Origin: a virus
Length of the DNA: 64,000 nucleotides
Strand: one strand, 5' to 3'
IMG/VR virus record: IMGVR_UViG_3300047172_000052
Location: 1 to 64,000 of that record
Shown piece after piece: positions 28,232 to 36,829 of the stretch. Made by a program: the position numbers and the translations under genes. The notes under the pieces were generated by a model that ran no database searches, was not told where the DNA came from, and saw only the letters and a list, made by a program, of their open reading frames with translations. The stretch's first letter is position 1, and every line of letters begins with the position of its first letter.

Positions 28232-28255
28232 TACATGATGGCCTACTGTTTCTCG

Positions 28256-28284
28256 TTGACGATCTACGCCTGAGGCGGTATGGT
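28256..28284 (+). promoter_or_regulatory. rightward promoter with operator in the spacer
   Basis: TTGACG 28256-28261, 17 nt containing TACGCCTGAGGCGG, TATGGT 28279-28284. Confidence 0.7.
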
Positions 28285-28289
28285 GTCAA
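28261..28289 (-). promoter_or_regulatory. leftward promoter interlocked with the rightward one
   Basis: TTGACA (28289-28284), 17 nt, TAGATC (28266-28261). Shares the operator at 28265-28278 with the opposite promoter. Confidence 0.65.
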
Positions 28290-28312
28290 CCGAAAACGTA
28301 AGTGGAGGTGAC

Positions 28313-28648
28313 ATGGCGACGTCGAGGGACGATGAGATTCGGCGCCTGATCAAAGCAGCCAACGAAGTCGCCACGATGCAGAACCACGCCATCGTGCCGG
28401 ACGCGCACAAGCTGCGCCTCCTTGGCGCCAGCGAGGCGCTGATCAATGAGGTGTGTCTGCCGGAGCCCATCAGGCTGCGCGAAGCCCTGCGGCTCACACA
28501 CGATCAGGTCAAACGGCTGCAGCACCGACTGGCCTACTCCGGCGGCATCGATCCCAGAACCTTGGTGGACGAGGTCGCTGCGGAACTGGGGTCCATCCGT
28601 GGCGGCTTGTCGGCCTTCGTGCATGGTGAACCCGTCGATGGCACATAA
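28313..28648 (+). CDS. 111-aa helical protein
   Basis: GTGGAGGTGAC upstream of MATSRDDEIRRLIKAANEVA; the earlier in-frame ATG at 28280 lies inside the promoter. Helical, with LREALRLTHDQVKRLQHRLA suggesting a coiled coil. Function unknown. Confidence 0.6.
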   Translation: MATSRDDEIRRLIKAANEVATMQNHAIVPDAHKLRLLGASEALINEVCLPEPIRLREALRLTHDQVKRLQHRLAYSGGIDPRTLVDEVAAELGSIRGGLSAFVHGEPVDGT

Positions 28649-28832
28649 GCCCTGGCGTGAAAACCAATCCGACGCCGACTTCATCGCCTCCCTCGACGAC
28701 ATCAAGACCCCGAGGGAGGCATTGGAGTGCCTTGACGCTCACACTCAATACTACGGAGACCCTTACTACACACCTCTCGTGGCGGCGGTCGACCGGATGG
28801 TAGACCGCGTTCTGAAGGAGAATCCAGCATGA
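28638..28832 (+). CDS. 64-aa hypothetical protein
   Basis: Starts MAHKPWRENQSDADFIASLD, overlapping the previous gene by 11 bases. Acidic and helical. Function unknown. Confidence 0.5.
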   Translation: MAHKPWRENQSDADFIASLDDIKTPREALECLDAHTQYYGDPYYTPLVAAVDRMVDRVLKENPA

Positions 28833-29008
28833 GCATCATCGACGGGCTACAAGTGGAAGAAGCACAGTTCACCACCGAAGATGCTTTTGAATACTGGATC
28901 GATGCCTTTGGCATGGGATGGTGGCCTGACGAAACGCCTGTCGACCTGGGCGAAGCTCAGGCGAATGCGATCGGCTTCGCGAGCTTCGACGGTGCGCTGG
29001 CTGGCTGA
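28829..29008 (+). CDS. 59-aa acidic protein
   Basis: AAGGAGAATCCAGC upstream of MSIIDGLQVEEAQFTTEDAF. Acidic, aromatic middle (YWIDAFGMGWWPDE). Function unknown. Confidence 0.5.
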   Translation: MSIIDGLQVEEAQFTTEDAFEYWIDAFGMGWWPDETPVDLGEAQANAIGFASFDGALAG

Positions 29009-29186
29009 ATACGCCTGCCTGTCCTGTGATGCTTCCTGGACAGCGCAAGCAGGCCCTACACAATGCGCGAGGTGTGGCACCCTCTACGTGCGCTGGCTGA
29101 ACTACGAAACACTGGCGAAGGAGAACGCTGTTGGACGTCGAATACCCATACTGGCTGGTCACCAAGGGCAAGGCACCAAACGATAA
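28992..29186 (+). CDS. 64-aa zinc-ribbon protein
   Basis: GTG start overlapping the previous gene. CLSC and CARC pairs about 18 residues apart form a likely zinc ribbon. The last 18 codons overlap the next gene. Function unknown. Confidence 0.5.
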   Translation: MRWLAEYACLSCDASWTAQAGPTQCARCGTLYVRWLNYETLAKENAVGRRIPILAGHQGQGTKR

Positions 29187-29574
29187 GGTGCCCAGGGGCT
29201 ACACGCCGCTGCTTCTCCTGCCGCGCGCCGAGGTGACGCTGCGGGAGCTTGCGCAGCGTGCCCTAGCGGACGCGAAGCACCGTGCCACGATCCTGCTGGT
29301 GGACAAGGACAACACGGTCGACGTTCTGAAGGAGATGGGGAGCGCCTACATGGCGGATCACCTGTCGAACCTGTGGGTGTCCCAGGTGCGGCTCACGTCC
29401 TCCTCTCTCGAATGCGATGTGTGGAAGGAGGAGGCCACGCTATGGCGTCTGGTAGGTCACAGGCAGGCGCCCAGGTGGCAAGGGCCGGCAGACGGGGTGA
29501 TCCCCCGCGAGACGCCTGTGACAGTCCGCAGCCGCGCCCTGGCGCCGTTCAAACTGGAGGGGATCGATGGATAG
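29131..29574 (+). CDS. 147-aa hypothetical protein
   Basis: TTG start with GCGAAGGAG nine bases upstream, giving MDVEYPYWLVTKGKAPNDKV. Middle helical segment (LRELAQRALADAKHRATILL). No family recognised. Confidence 0.6.
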   Translation: MDVEYPYWLVTKGKAPNDKVPRGYTPLLLLPRAEVTLRELAQRALADAKHRATILLVDKDNTVDVLKEMGSAYMADHLSNLWVSQVRLTSSSLECDVWKEEATLWRLVGHRQAPRWQGPADGVIPRETPVTVRSRALAPFKLEGIDG

Positions 29575-29974
29575 TCCGTGTCCCTGTGGCCTTCAGGAGG
29601 GGCTGATTTGCCGCCGCCCTCGGTGTCTGATGAAGCCCGCTCCGAAGCCGGAGGAACTGGCGAAACGAGGCACGCCGGACCTCGTGAGCGGATGGCACCC
29701 GATGTCCGACCCGGTCGACCTGAAGCACATGGGGAAGCTCCTGGAGGAGCTAGGCGAGGCCGTCGCAGCCGGCGCCCGCTGTCTGATCCAATGTATCGAC
29801 CAGTGCGAGCCGGTGACCGGCAAGCCGAACAAGGAATGGCTGGAGGAGGAACTGTCGGACGTCATCACCAATATCAATCTGGTGTGCCATCGGTTCGGCC
29901 TGGACAAGGAACGCATGATGGCGCGTGGCGGGATCAAGACCAGGAAACTCCAACTCTGGCATAGCATGGCATGA
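29567..29974 (+). CDS. MazG-like nucleotide pyrophosphohydrolase
   Basis: A 135-aa protein. HMGKLLEELGEAVAAGARCL near residues 54-73 and WLEEELSDVITNI near 95-107 give the ExxE...ExxD metal-binding set of the all-alpha NTP-PPase superfamily, which hydrolyses NTPs or alarmones to monophosphate. An N-terminal Cys-rich stretch (CPCGLQEGLICRRPRC) may bind zinc. Phage members can counter (p)ppGpp signalling or purge modified nucleotides; the substrate is not predictable. Confidence 0.78.
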   Translation: MDSPCPCGLQEGLICRRPRCLMKPAPKPEELAKRGTPDLVSGWHPMSDPVDLKHMGKLLEELGEAVAAGARCLIQCIDQCEPVTGKPNKEWLEEELSDVITNINLVCHRFGLDKERMMARGGIKTRKLQLWHSMA

Positions 29975-30162
29975 GCGACGGCATCGACCTGGAGGACGTC
30001 GTCCCCCACCACCTGTTCGAGGATGACACGGACGAGGACCACCACCGTCAGTTTCGCTTGCATTATGCCGTCAGTTCTGCTTACGCTGGACGACGACACA
30101 AGATCAAGGGAAACCATGGGTGTCCTTCGGCTGAAACCAGACGACGAAGCCCTGGTGGCTGA
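29971..30162 (+). CDS. 63-aa hypothetical protein
   Basis: ATGA overlap with the pyrophosphohydrolase. Starts MSDGIDLEDVVPHHLFEDDT; acidic then basic. The second half overlaps another small frame at 30065-30175. Function unknown. Confidence 0.4.
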   Translation: MSDGIDLEDVVPHHLFEDDTDEDHHRQFRLHYAVSSAYAGRRHKIKGNHGCPSAETRRRSPGG

Positions 30163-30175
30163 CCTGCTGACATAG
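30065..30175 (+). CDS. 36-aa hypothetical peptide
   Basis: MPSVLLTLDDDTRSRETMGV, then RLKPDDEALVADLLT. It reads more like protein than the overlapping frame but lacks a clear RBS. Uncertain. Confidence 0.3.
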   Translation: MPSVLLTLDDDTRSRETMGVLRLKPDDEALVADLLT

Positions 30176-30186
30176 CCAGACGAGAG

Positions 30187-30291
30187 GTGCCTGACGCCCT
30201 TGAACTGACTACGGCGGCACCTTTCCATGTCGCCTGGAAAGCGGCGGTGAGGATCATCGAGCTATTGCCACTGGAGGAACTTCAGGAATGA
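30187..30291 (+). CDS. 34-aa hypothetical peptide
   Basis: GTG start behind CGAGAG gives MPDALELTTAAPFHVAWKAA, ending in a helix that overlaps the next start. Coding is plausible but unproven. Confidence 0.35.
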   Translation: MPDALELTTAAPFHVAWKAAVRIIELLPLEELQE

Positions 30292-30542
30292 CCGATACGA
30301 CAGTGAGAATAGCGACCTTGACCCAGTGGGCCTATGACGAGGCAGTGCGCTGCATGGGGAACCCGCTCGAAGGCTATGGGCGCTACCAGCCTGTCGTTCG
30401 ATCGACCCTGGCGGGACTCTCCCAGGCAGATTGGCTTCAGGCCATTTGCCACAAGATGATCGCCAGGGAATTCGCCTGGAAGATCGACGTCTATTCCGGT
30501 GTCGCCATACTGACGCTGAACCCCAAGAAAGCCAACGCCTAG
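30288..30542 (+). CDS. 84-aa hypothetical protein
   Basis: ATGA overlap, GGAGGAAC upstream. Starts MTDTTVRIATLTQWAYDEAV; helical with a C-terminal beta hairpin. Function unknown. Confidence 0.6.
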   Translation: MTDTTVRIATLTQWAYDEAVRCMGNPLEGYGRYQPVVRSTLAGLSQADWLQAICHKMIAREFAWKIDVYSGVAILTLNPKKANA

Positions 30543-31001
30543 ATGGATCGCAGGACAATCCCATGCGCGCACGTCCTACGCCGTGCCGCCGCCTTCGCCC
30601 TGGCGTCGAGGACAGACCCCGCCGGCAGTGTGACGAACATGGACAGGCTTAAGGTGTCCAGGAGCAGGCAGGACAAAGCGCGCTACGAGAAGATGGTCAA
30701 GCTGGAATGTGAGGTTTCGCTGTCACACGTCGCCGGTGCTCTATCGATCGAGACAGTCGAAACCTATGCCGGCGTGCAGAACACGACCGGTGCAGCCGAC
30801 CCCTACCTAGCCGCCACCGCTCCACTAGCTGAAGAGTCAATCCGCTTCATCCGGATCACCGAACAGCCAAACCAGCGTTCCAAGGGTCTCGGTGGCGAGC
30901 GCATCTATGTGCAGACGGAGGAAGGCGATATGCTCCTCCCACCCCAGACCTGGGTTATATGGCGGCTACGGCAGCAGCCTCGCACTTCCGAACCTGCCTG
31001 A
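30543..31001 (+). CDS. 152-aa hypothetical protein
   Basis: Starts directly after the previous TAG. A later ATG at 30639 (MDRLKVSRSRQDKARY) is an alternative start. C-terminal half looks alpha-beta. The 3' end overlaps the convergent gene by 47 bases. Function unknown. Confidence 0.5.
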   Translation: MDRRTIPCAHVLRRAAAFALASRTDPAGSVTNMDRLKVSRSRQDKARYEKMVKLECEVSLSHVAGALSIETVETYAGVQNTTGAADPYLAATAPLAEESIRFIRITEQPNQRSKGLGGERIYVQTEEGDMLLPPQTWVIWRLRQQPRTSEPA

Positions 31002-31398
31002 CACACTCTGGCCCGAAGCCGGATTCCAGACTGTCCGGATGGGTCAGACGCCTGCCACAGTTTCCGCAGGTCCCTTCGTGCATCACCTCCAGGTCGGCAG
31101 GGATCGCGCAGCGCACGAACACCTGATGCAGGCACCACCGCAGAGCGCGAACGACTGAGTCCGTCTCACGGAAGCGGGACTTCCTGGTCATGATCAGCTT
31201 GTGGTCGTCCTCGGTCATCAGCCCGACGTAGAGGTATTGGTCGGGGCCGTGCAGGACGAACATGCACCAGCCCTTGCTATCCTCGATCTTCTTGGACTTG
31301 AAGGTGTAGTGCTTGCCGGTCGCCAGGGAGCGCACCGTGAACGTCGCATTCTTTCCGCTGATGAATGTCGCGGCGTTCTCGACGGTCATGGACGTCAC
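30955..31398 (-). CDS. 147-aa protein with C-terminal DUF6011-like zinc motif
   Basis: GTG start with AGCGAGGAGAC upstream. The last third contains CGNCGRRLTHPDSLESGFGP, then EC, the pattern of DUF6011-type zinc ribbons. The N-terminal part is beta-rich (ATFTVRSLATGKHYTFKSKK). Function unknown; similar proteins recur in actinobacterial and proteobacterial phages. Confidence 0.7.
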   Translation of the reverse strand: MTSMTVENAATFISGKNATFTVRSLATGKHYTFKSKKIEDSKGWCMFVLHGPDQYLYVGLMTEDDHKLIMTRKSRFRETDSVVRALRWCLHQVFVRCAIPADLEVMHEGTCGNCGRRLTHPDSLESGFGPECVRQVRKCEAAAVAAI

Positions 31399-31426
31399 GG
31401 TGCTGTCTCCTCGCTTGATGACAAGC

Positions 31427-31480
31427 AGGATAGCAGACCTGACGGTGGCGTCAAGAGGTAGTTACGCCTGGAGCGTATTT
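31427..31480 (-). promoter_or_regulatory. leftward promoter with operator
   Basis: Operator (minus) AAATACGCTCCAGGCGTA at 31480-31463, TTGACG 31454-31449, 16 nt, TATCCT 31432-31427, then CATCAA. Confidence 0.75.
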
Positions 31481-31686
31481 GTGTAAGCTGTCCAGGCTGC
31501 GGTCCTGACCTCCTCCGGTATCAGCGGCGGCAACAGATACTCATTGCCTGGGCGATGGCGAAAGCCATAGAGGACCTTGTCTCGCCTGTCGTAGTGGACG
31601 GTGAACTCGTGTGTGCCGCCGCGTGGACCTGCTGCGTGGACCTCGACGCAGCGGGTGTCGATGACGGTGGACGAGATGATGTTCAA
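31462..31686 (-). CDS. 74-aa hypothetical protein
   Basis: TTG start overlapping the upstream stop (TTGA), giving MNIISSTVIDTRCVEVHAAG. Beta-rich with a GGTHEFTVHYDRRDKVLYGF segment. Its stop codon lies inside the operator. Function unknown. Confidence 0.55.
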   Translation of the reverse strand: MNIISSTVIDTRCVEVHAAGPRGGTHEFTVHYDRRDKVLYGFRHRPGNEYLLPPLIPEEVRTAAWTAYTNTLQA

Positions 31687-31943
31687 GACATCGCACCGTT
31701 CAGATACGCCGCCCACAGTTCGTTGATCCGGTTGTTCGTCTCCCAGGCCTCCGGCGTGCGATCGGGCGCCCAGCGCGTCCCGAAGTCGTAGCCGGCGAGG
31801 AACTCCCTGGAGCGGAGACCCCGCTGGAACACGTCCATGACTTGGTTCATCCGTCTGTTGCGGACGCCCCGATTGAAGCCCGCTATGAACTTCGCCTTGA
31901 CGGGAACCTTCCCGTTGTTGTCGAGCATTATGACCCCAGACAT
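31683..31943 (-). CDS. 86-aa hypothetical protein
   Basis: AAAGGAGCTACC upstream of MSGVIMLDNNGKVPVKAKFI. Basic helical middle (RGVRNRRMNQVMDVFQRGLR). Follows the primase-helicase gene. Function unknown. Confidence 0.6.
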   Translation of the reverse strand: MSGVIMLDNNGKVPVKAKFIAGFNRGVRNRRMNQVMDVFQRGLRSREFLAGYDFGTRWAPDRTPEAWETNNRINELWAAYLNGAMS

Positions 31944-31956
31944 GGTAGCTCCTTTC

Positions 31957-34900
31957 CTAGAACTTGAATGAACTCTCGTCGTCGGTTACTTTGTCCAGTT
32001 GAATGTTCTTCGCCACGAGTGCTGCTCGCATCTGCGATATTGGAGGACATACCCAGAAGTAAGGACGACCTATCTCTTGTCGCGGACGCAGCTTTACATC
32101 GGCGGCAAGCAGATATTCTTTCACCTTCGATGCAAGAAGGTTGTTGTCACCGACTTTATTCTTTCCTTTAGGAGTGCTTCTGATGAAGGCATTGAAGTGA
32201 TCGCGTAGTGTTGTGACCCTGATGACATTCGGCTTGTCGTCATACAGTGTGATCTCTTCGAGACCGTTCATGTCATCTACGCAACCTTCCTCCTGTATCA
32301 TCTGAACGAAGAACTTGTCCCAGGGGTCCATGCTCTCCAGCGCCTGCTCGATCAGCGCCTCGGTCTTCGGTGGATTGCGGAGGATGTTCCAATCGTCGTT
32401 TGGGGGCGACCAGTGCATCAGGTCGTAGGCCATTGCCTCGATGCCACCGGACTCCATCTGCACCTTCATGGCGCCGAAGAACTCGGTGTCCTTCATCCGC
32501 GCCTCGCCGCATTCCAGCACGAAGAAACGCCGCTCGTCGTCTAACCCCGCCGGCACAACCCACTGCTCATTGCTGACCATGGCAAGCCGTGCGTAGTTCG
32601 AGACCTCGATCGCATCGACGCCCTTCTTCTCCATCATCATCTTGTCGTTGGTGATCAGGTTCTTCAGCACGCCGCCGGCTTGCACGTCGCCGGCCCAGAA
32701 CGCCTCCTCACACACCATCAGCAGGACTCCGGACTGGTGCCCATTGAAGTTGCCGACGATGTGGTTGCGCTGTGAAACGGTGAGCGAGTAGGGATAGATC
32801 GCTCTCGCCAGCCACTTGAACAACTGGCTCTTGCCGGTGCCCTTCTTCCCCCTGATGACGACCGCCGATCCCATCTTCTCGCCTGGGCGCTGGATGATTT
32901 GCGCCATCCATGTCATCATCCAGTCGAAATACTCCTGGTTGCTTTTGCACACGTTGTCGAGGAGATGTCCTCGCAGCATGCTCCAGTCGCCACGGCGAGG
33001 AACGATGTCGAAGCCGCTCCATAGGTTGAAGGCGTTCAGGTCGCAGTGATCCGATGGTTCGAACACGATGCCATCTGCGTATGTCTCCCGCTCTTCCCAG
33101 TCGATCCACAGGCGCGACAGCGCGACGGCCTTCATGCCGTTGTCCTTGTCCGGCACCATGACCTTGCGGTTCTCGATCCGCTGGAACGTCTCAGGCTCCC
33201 AGATGACAGGCATCGTTCCGGTCTTCTGCGACTTGCGGATGATCTTGAACTTCGCACCGATGACGACGCCGGCATACTTTGTGTTCAGGTCCGCCAGCAT
33301 CTCGACCACATCATCATCCGCGACTCGGTCTTCCTTGCCGCTGGTCGACCTTCCCTTCTTGATCTCCGCATCCAATGCCCGCAGACTCAACCCCGACTGC
33401 TTCGCCAGCGTCTTCTTGAGCCCATCCACCTGCCCAGGTGACAGGTCACTGGCGCCGATGCGCCGCGCCAGGGTGACCGCCTCGTCGTCCTCGTTCTTCT
33501 TGACGTGTGAGATGGCACGCTTGGCGTCGCCGGAATTCTTGAACGGCGGCAGGGAAGTCTCCGGCGCGGCGTCTTCCTTCGCCGGCTCCTCCTCATCCTC
33601 CTCCGTCAGCGCCACCCACCGCTTCAACTCACTGGCGTCGGCGATCCCCAGCCGCTCACAGATCAGGTCGACGAAGTTGATACGGTCAAGGTCAGCACAG
33701 GAGTCATGCGAGCACCGCGCGACCGCCTGCTCCTGTTCGCTCTCGCTGGCGTTGACGCAGAAGAACCCCTTGTCATCAGGATTCCCTGCATCACTGTGAG
33801 CATCATCATTCGGGCAGCAGTGCGTGCGCCCTGGTCCCGACGACCGCGCCCCTCGATCTCCATCCGGGTCCATCTGCAGCAGGAAGTCATCGACCTCGAA
33901 CCGGTTGCCATACTTGCCGAAGAACCAAGCCATGGAGGTGGTCTTGTAGTCGCCGGCCCTGCCACCGAGTGCCTTCGCAGCGGCGTCGAACGGCGACGTG
34001 GTGACCGCCCGTAGCTCCTCCGCCGTCACCCGCTCGCACTGCTCGATGTCCAGTGGCTTGCCAGCGATGATGTCGATGCGGAACTGCCCACCAGGAGGGT
34101 GCCTGGGCGTATACATGAGCCTGGACGGGTCGACGCACGAACGGTCGAAATACGCCTCCAGGAGTTTGCTGGCGCCCGCGTAACGCTCCCGCCACTCGGC
34201 GATCGCCTTCTTCTGCGACGCTGCCCTGTCGGCGATCACGAACCGCTTTTCGAGCACCATGACGACCCGGAACTTCGGCATCGGCTGGTGCTCTAGCTGG
34301 AGGACCACACCGTTCACCGTGTGGTCAGTGCCGATCAGCTTGGCGCCCTCCAAAATGCCAGGACGATACCTCTTGCGCTCCAGGAAGTAGGTGCAGACCT
34401 GGGCGACGGTGATGTCGCCGGCCTGCTCACCAACCCATCTCAGCACCTCGTCCTTCTTGACCTCGGACACCGCTTTGAGGTGCGAGTGCGTCGTGTAGAC
34501 CACGGCGAACAACCCCAGCGCCTTGATCCGGGCAATCACCTCGTCGATGGACTCACCCGTGTCCAGGTCCAGCGTCAACAGGTCGAGGTGCGGGATGGCG
34601 TTCGCCTTGCGCTCCCCATCGATCACCGCACCCTGCAGGAAGCACTCTCCGTCCTTCTCGCCCTGCTTGTGGGTGGACAGCAGGTTGACGAATGCCCCCA
34701 GCTTCATGGGCGCATTCTTCCAGCGCCCAGGTAGGGTCTTCGATCCCTTCTTGGAGATGGCGATCTCGATGTCCCGTTCGAGCAGGATAGGGTCCAGGGT
34801 GCCATGCAGGAAGGCGTCATTGAACCGGGGCTGCGTCTCCGGCGGCGTCAGGAATGCCGCATCAAGCTCCGCCACGGTGAACCACTTATTGGTCACCTCG

Positions 34901-35337
34901 GCGAGGGTCCACCCCCCAGTCCCCGGCATCGGGACCGGATCACAGGCGGCGGACCCTTCGTCACCCAGCAGCTTCGCAATGTCATCCAGGCGGTCGCATG
35001 TCGTTCCTCCCCTCAAATCCAGGACCTCGGTCTCTGCAAGCAGGTAGATGGCGCACAGGCGCCCATCCTGGTGGGCCAGGGTGACCGTGGGAGGCACACG
35101 CTGGTGGAAGGTGTCACCGGGCTGCACCATGGCTCCCAGGCCTGTCAGGAGGCAGGGGGCGTTGTTCTCCCAGGTGACCAGATCGATGGCGCAGGCACCT
35201 TCCTGCTCGTCGACGAAGGCCTTGATCTCTTCGAGCTTGCCGGACATTAGCGCCGTATGGTCGCCCTCGATCGCAAGGTCGCCGTCCGGTGCATGTTCGA
35301 AGCAGGCAGACAAGAATGAGTCTAAGGCAGCCTGCAT
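31957..35337 (-). CDS. primase-helicase fusion (prim-pol plus SF3 helicase)
   Basis: An 1126-aa replication protein. Around residue 235-250 an LTLDLDTGE motif and later CVDPSRLMYTPRHPPGGQ fit an archaeo-eukaryotic type prim-pol core. A Cys/His cluster follows near residue 510 (CPNDDAH ... CSHDSC). The C-terminal part is a D5/DUF5906-like helicase: Walker A RGKKGTGKSQLFKW near residue 830 and Walker B MVCEEAFWAGD about 45 residues later. It would unwind DNA and lay primers for the phage DNA polymerase. Domain boundaries are estimates. Confidence 0.85.
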   Translation of the reverse strand: MQAALDSFLSACFEHAPDGDLAIEGDHTALMSGKLEEIKAFVDEQEGACAIDLVTWENNAPCLLTGLGAMVQPGDTFHQRVPPTVTLAHQDGRLCAIYLLAETEVLDLRGGTTCDRLDDIAKLLGDEGSAACDPVPMPGTGGWTLAEVTNKWFTVAELDAAFLTPPETQPRFNDAFLHGTLDPILLERDIEIAISKKGSKTLPGRWKNAPMKLGAFVNLLSTHKQGEKDGECFLQGAVIDGERKANAIPHLDLLTLDLDTGESIDEVIARIKALGLFAVVYTTHSHLKAVSEVKKDEVLRWVGEQAGDITVAQVCTYFLERKRYRPGILEGAKLIGTDHTVNGVVLQLEHQPMPKFRVVMVLEKRFVIADRAASQKKAIAEWRERYAGASKLLEAYFDRSCVDPSRLMYTPRHPPGGQFRIDIIAGKPLDIEQCERVTAEELRAVTTSPFDAAAKALGGRAGDYKTTSMAWFFGKYGNRFEVDDFLLQMDPDGDRGARSSGPGRTHCCPNDDAHSDAGNPDDKGFFCVNASESEQEQAVARCSHDSCADLDRINFVDLICERLGIADASELKRWVALTEEDEEEPAKEDAAPETSLPPFKNSGDAKRAISHVKKNEDDEAVTLARRIGASDLSPGQVDGLKKTLAKQSGLSLRALDAEIKKGRSTSGKEDRVADDDVVEMLADLNTKYAGVVIGAKFKIIRKSQKTGTMPVIWEPETFQRIENRKVMVPDKDNGMKAVALSRLWIDWEERETYADGIVFEPSDHCDLNAFNLWSGFDIVPRRGDWSMLRGHLLDNVCKSNQEYFDWMMTWMAQIIQRPGEKMGSAVVIRGKKGTGKSQLFKWLARAIYPYSLTVSQRNHIVGNFNGHQSGVLLMVCEEAFWAGDVQAGGVLKNLITNDKMMMEKKGVDAIEVSNYARLAMVSNEQWVVPAGLDDERRFFVLECGEARMKDTEFFGAMKVQMESGGIEAMAYDLMHWSPPNDDWNILRNPPKTEALIEQALESMDPWDKFFVQMIQEEGCVDDMNGLEEITLYDDKPNVIRVTTLRDHFNAFIRSTPKGKNKVGDNNLLASKVKEYLLAADVKLRPRQEIGRPYFWVCPPISQMRAALVAKNIQLDKVTDDESSFKF

Positions 35338-35371
35338 TCGCCACGCCTCGCTGGAAAAGGATTGTCAGTTT

Positions 35372-35400
35372 CGCTTACGCTGCGTCGCGCTAACTGTCAA
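35372..35400 (-). promoter_or_regulatory. leftward promoter for the primase-helicase
   Basis: TTGACA (35400-35395), 17 nt, TAAGCG (35377-35372). No operator palindrome. A CCCC-AGGAC-GGGG hairpin lies just upstream at about 35409-35421. Confidence 0.55.
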
Positions 35401-35527
35401 CCCTGAAAAGGTGCCACCCCCAGGACGGGGTCATTAAGCCGGCCTGGGGCTGTCCCTACTGGGGACTGGCGAGGTTCGAGGGGCTAATCCGCGATCGTGT
35501 CCTTGGCAAGCAAAACGACGTGGTGGC

Positions 35528-35731
35528 TCAGTCGTCGTCGTCGTCGTCATCCTGGTGGCGATGATCCCTGTGCGGGAAACGATAAGGCGGAGGATGGTTC
35601 CGTTTCCACTGCTCCGCGTGGTATTCCTCGCACTCCGGATCGTAGCCTTCGCAACAGCAATAACCATCGCACGCAAAAGCCACAGTGTGGCAGATGAGCA
35701 ACAGTGCGATGGCGAGCGCGATGGTCTTCAC
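35528..35731 (-). CDS. 67-aa secreted or membrane-anchored Cys-rich protein
   Basis: GTG start overlapping the upstream stop. Signal-peptide-like N-terminus (MKTIALAIALLLICHTVAFA), then CDGYCCCEGYDPECEE, a Pro/His-rich stretch and a terminal run of seven Asp. The cysteine directly after AFA could be lipidated, but the box is not a good one. Could act in the periplasm; function unknown. Confidence 0.6.
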   Translation of the reverse strand: MKTIALAIALLLICHTVAFACDGYCCCEGYDPECEEYHAEQWKRNHPPPYRFPHRDHRHQDDDDDDD

Positions 35732-36240
35732 GCCCGTCTCCTTCCATGTGCCTTCACGAACGCTTCCAGCTTGGCGCCGACCACCTTCCGCACCGCCTCG
35801 ATCGGCATCTCGTGCCACGTCCGGTCGGCGATGGTGAAGTAGCGCAGGCGGTTCGCCTTGACGTGTTTGGCGACCGCAAGGATGCACCAGACGAGGGAGT
35901 CTTCCTCGCCCTCGGGACGGTGCCGGCGCTGGATCGCGGTGTTCAAGGACCGCATGACCGGAATGGCAGCAACAAGTTCGGCGACGCCGGGCTCGTAGCC
36001 GTCGTAGTTCACCTCGTCGAAGCCGATGAGCCGGGGCGTTTCGCCGTCGTAGACGAAAGCGCGCAGCTTGATGTGCTGCAGCGCCCGCTGCTTTGCGGTC
36101 AGGTCCCAGTCGTAGGCGAAGTGACTGCTGTTCTCGGGATCGATGATCGAAATGCCAAGATACAGACGTGTCGTCCCACTGTCGTCCTTCTCGTAGACGG
36201 AGACTTCGAACTGCCACTTCGTCTTCGCTTTGTCCAACAT
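35728..36240 (-). CDS. 170-aa hypothetical protein
   Basis: AGGGAGATC upstream of MLDKAKTKWQFEVSVYEKDD. N-terminal beta sandwich-like half (TTRLYLGISIIDPENSSHFA) and a helical C-terminal half. No family recognised. Confidence 0.6.
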   Translation of the reverse strand: MLDKAKTKWQFEVSVYEKDDSGTTRLYLGISIIDPENSSHFAYDWDLTAKQRALQHIKLRAFVYDGETPRLIGFDEVNYDGYEPGVAELVAAIPVMRSLNTAIQRRHRPEGEEDSLVWCILAVAKHVKANRLRYFTIADRTWHEMPIEAVRKVVGAKLEAFVKAHGRRRA

Positions 36241-36286
36241 CGATCTTGATCTCCCTCTTTCCTCGTGCAGGAGGGAAAGTAGCAGG

Positions 36287-36829
36287 TCAGGCTGCTGTGG
36301 TCAATCCGAAATGTGCGTCAGGCATATATGTTCTGATCGCCTTGCGCCATAGGTAGACAGGCACGACGGCGTCGAAGCCCTCGGCGAGCGTTGGCGCCTC
36401 GTAGCTCTGCTGCATCTCCTGGTCGACGTAGTAGGGGATAACCTTGCCGGGCCGATTCCCGAGGCGAAAGATTCGAACACCCTCGTCCACCTTCACCGTG
36501 ACGGCGATCTTGCGGTAACACGATGGCAATCCTGCCAGCTTACGGGCGCGAGACTTCACGGTTAGGTTCGTCTGGTCGTGGATCATGTCGACCCGCGTCA
36601 TGATAGCTTGCTGCCGCCACAGCGCCATGATCTTAGTCGCTTGATCAATGCCACTCTTGAACATCTCGTTGTATGTCGAACCGTGCTCCGCAGCCAGGGA
36701 GTCGATGACATAGTCCGTCGTCAACTGGACGATCGGGCGCGGCCACAGGTCGACAATCGAGCGGCGCACGGTGGTCTTGCCGGAGGCTGGCAGGCCAACC
36801 AGCATGATGAATATAGGGTCAGGCTGCAT
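36287..36829 (-). CDS. polynucleotide 5'-kinase
   Basis: A 180-aa kinase starting MQPDPIFIMLVGLPASGKTT, with Walker A GLPASGKTT at residues 12-20, as in the kinase half of T4 Pnkp. DQTNLTVKSRARKLAGLP supplies the lid-type arginines and conserved DxTN. It would phosphorylate 5'-OH RNA ends for ligation. The start was chosen inside the end of the ligase gene because the longer frame is Arg/Ser-rich nonsense. In T4 the 3'-phosphatase is fused; here it is the separate gene at 38033. Confidence 0.8.
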   Translation of the reverse strand: MQPDPIFIMLVGLPASGKTTVRRSIVDLWPRPIVQLTTDYVIDSLAAEHGSTYNEMFKSGIDQATKIMALWRQQAIMTRVDMIHDQTNLTVKSRARKLAGLPSCYRKIAVTVKVDEGVRIFRLGNRPGKVIPYYVDQEMQQSYEAPTLAEGFDAVVPVYLWRKAIRTYMPDAHFGLTTAA

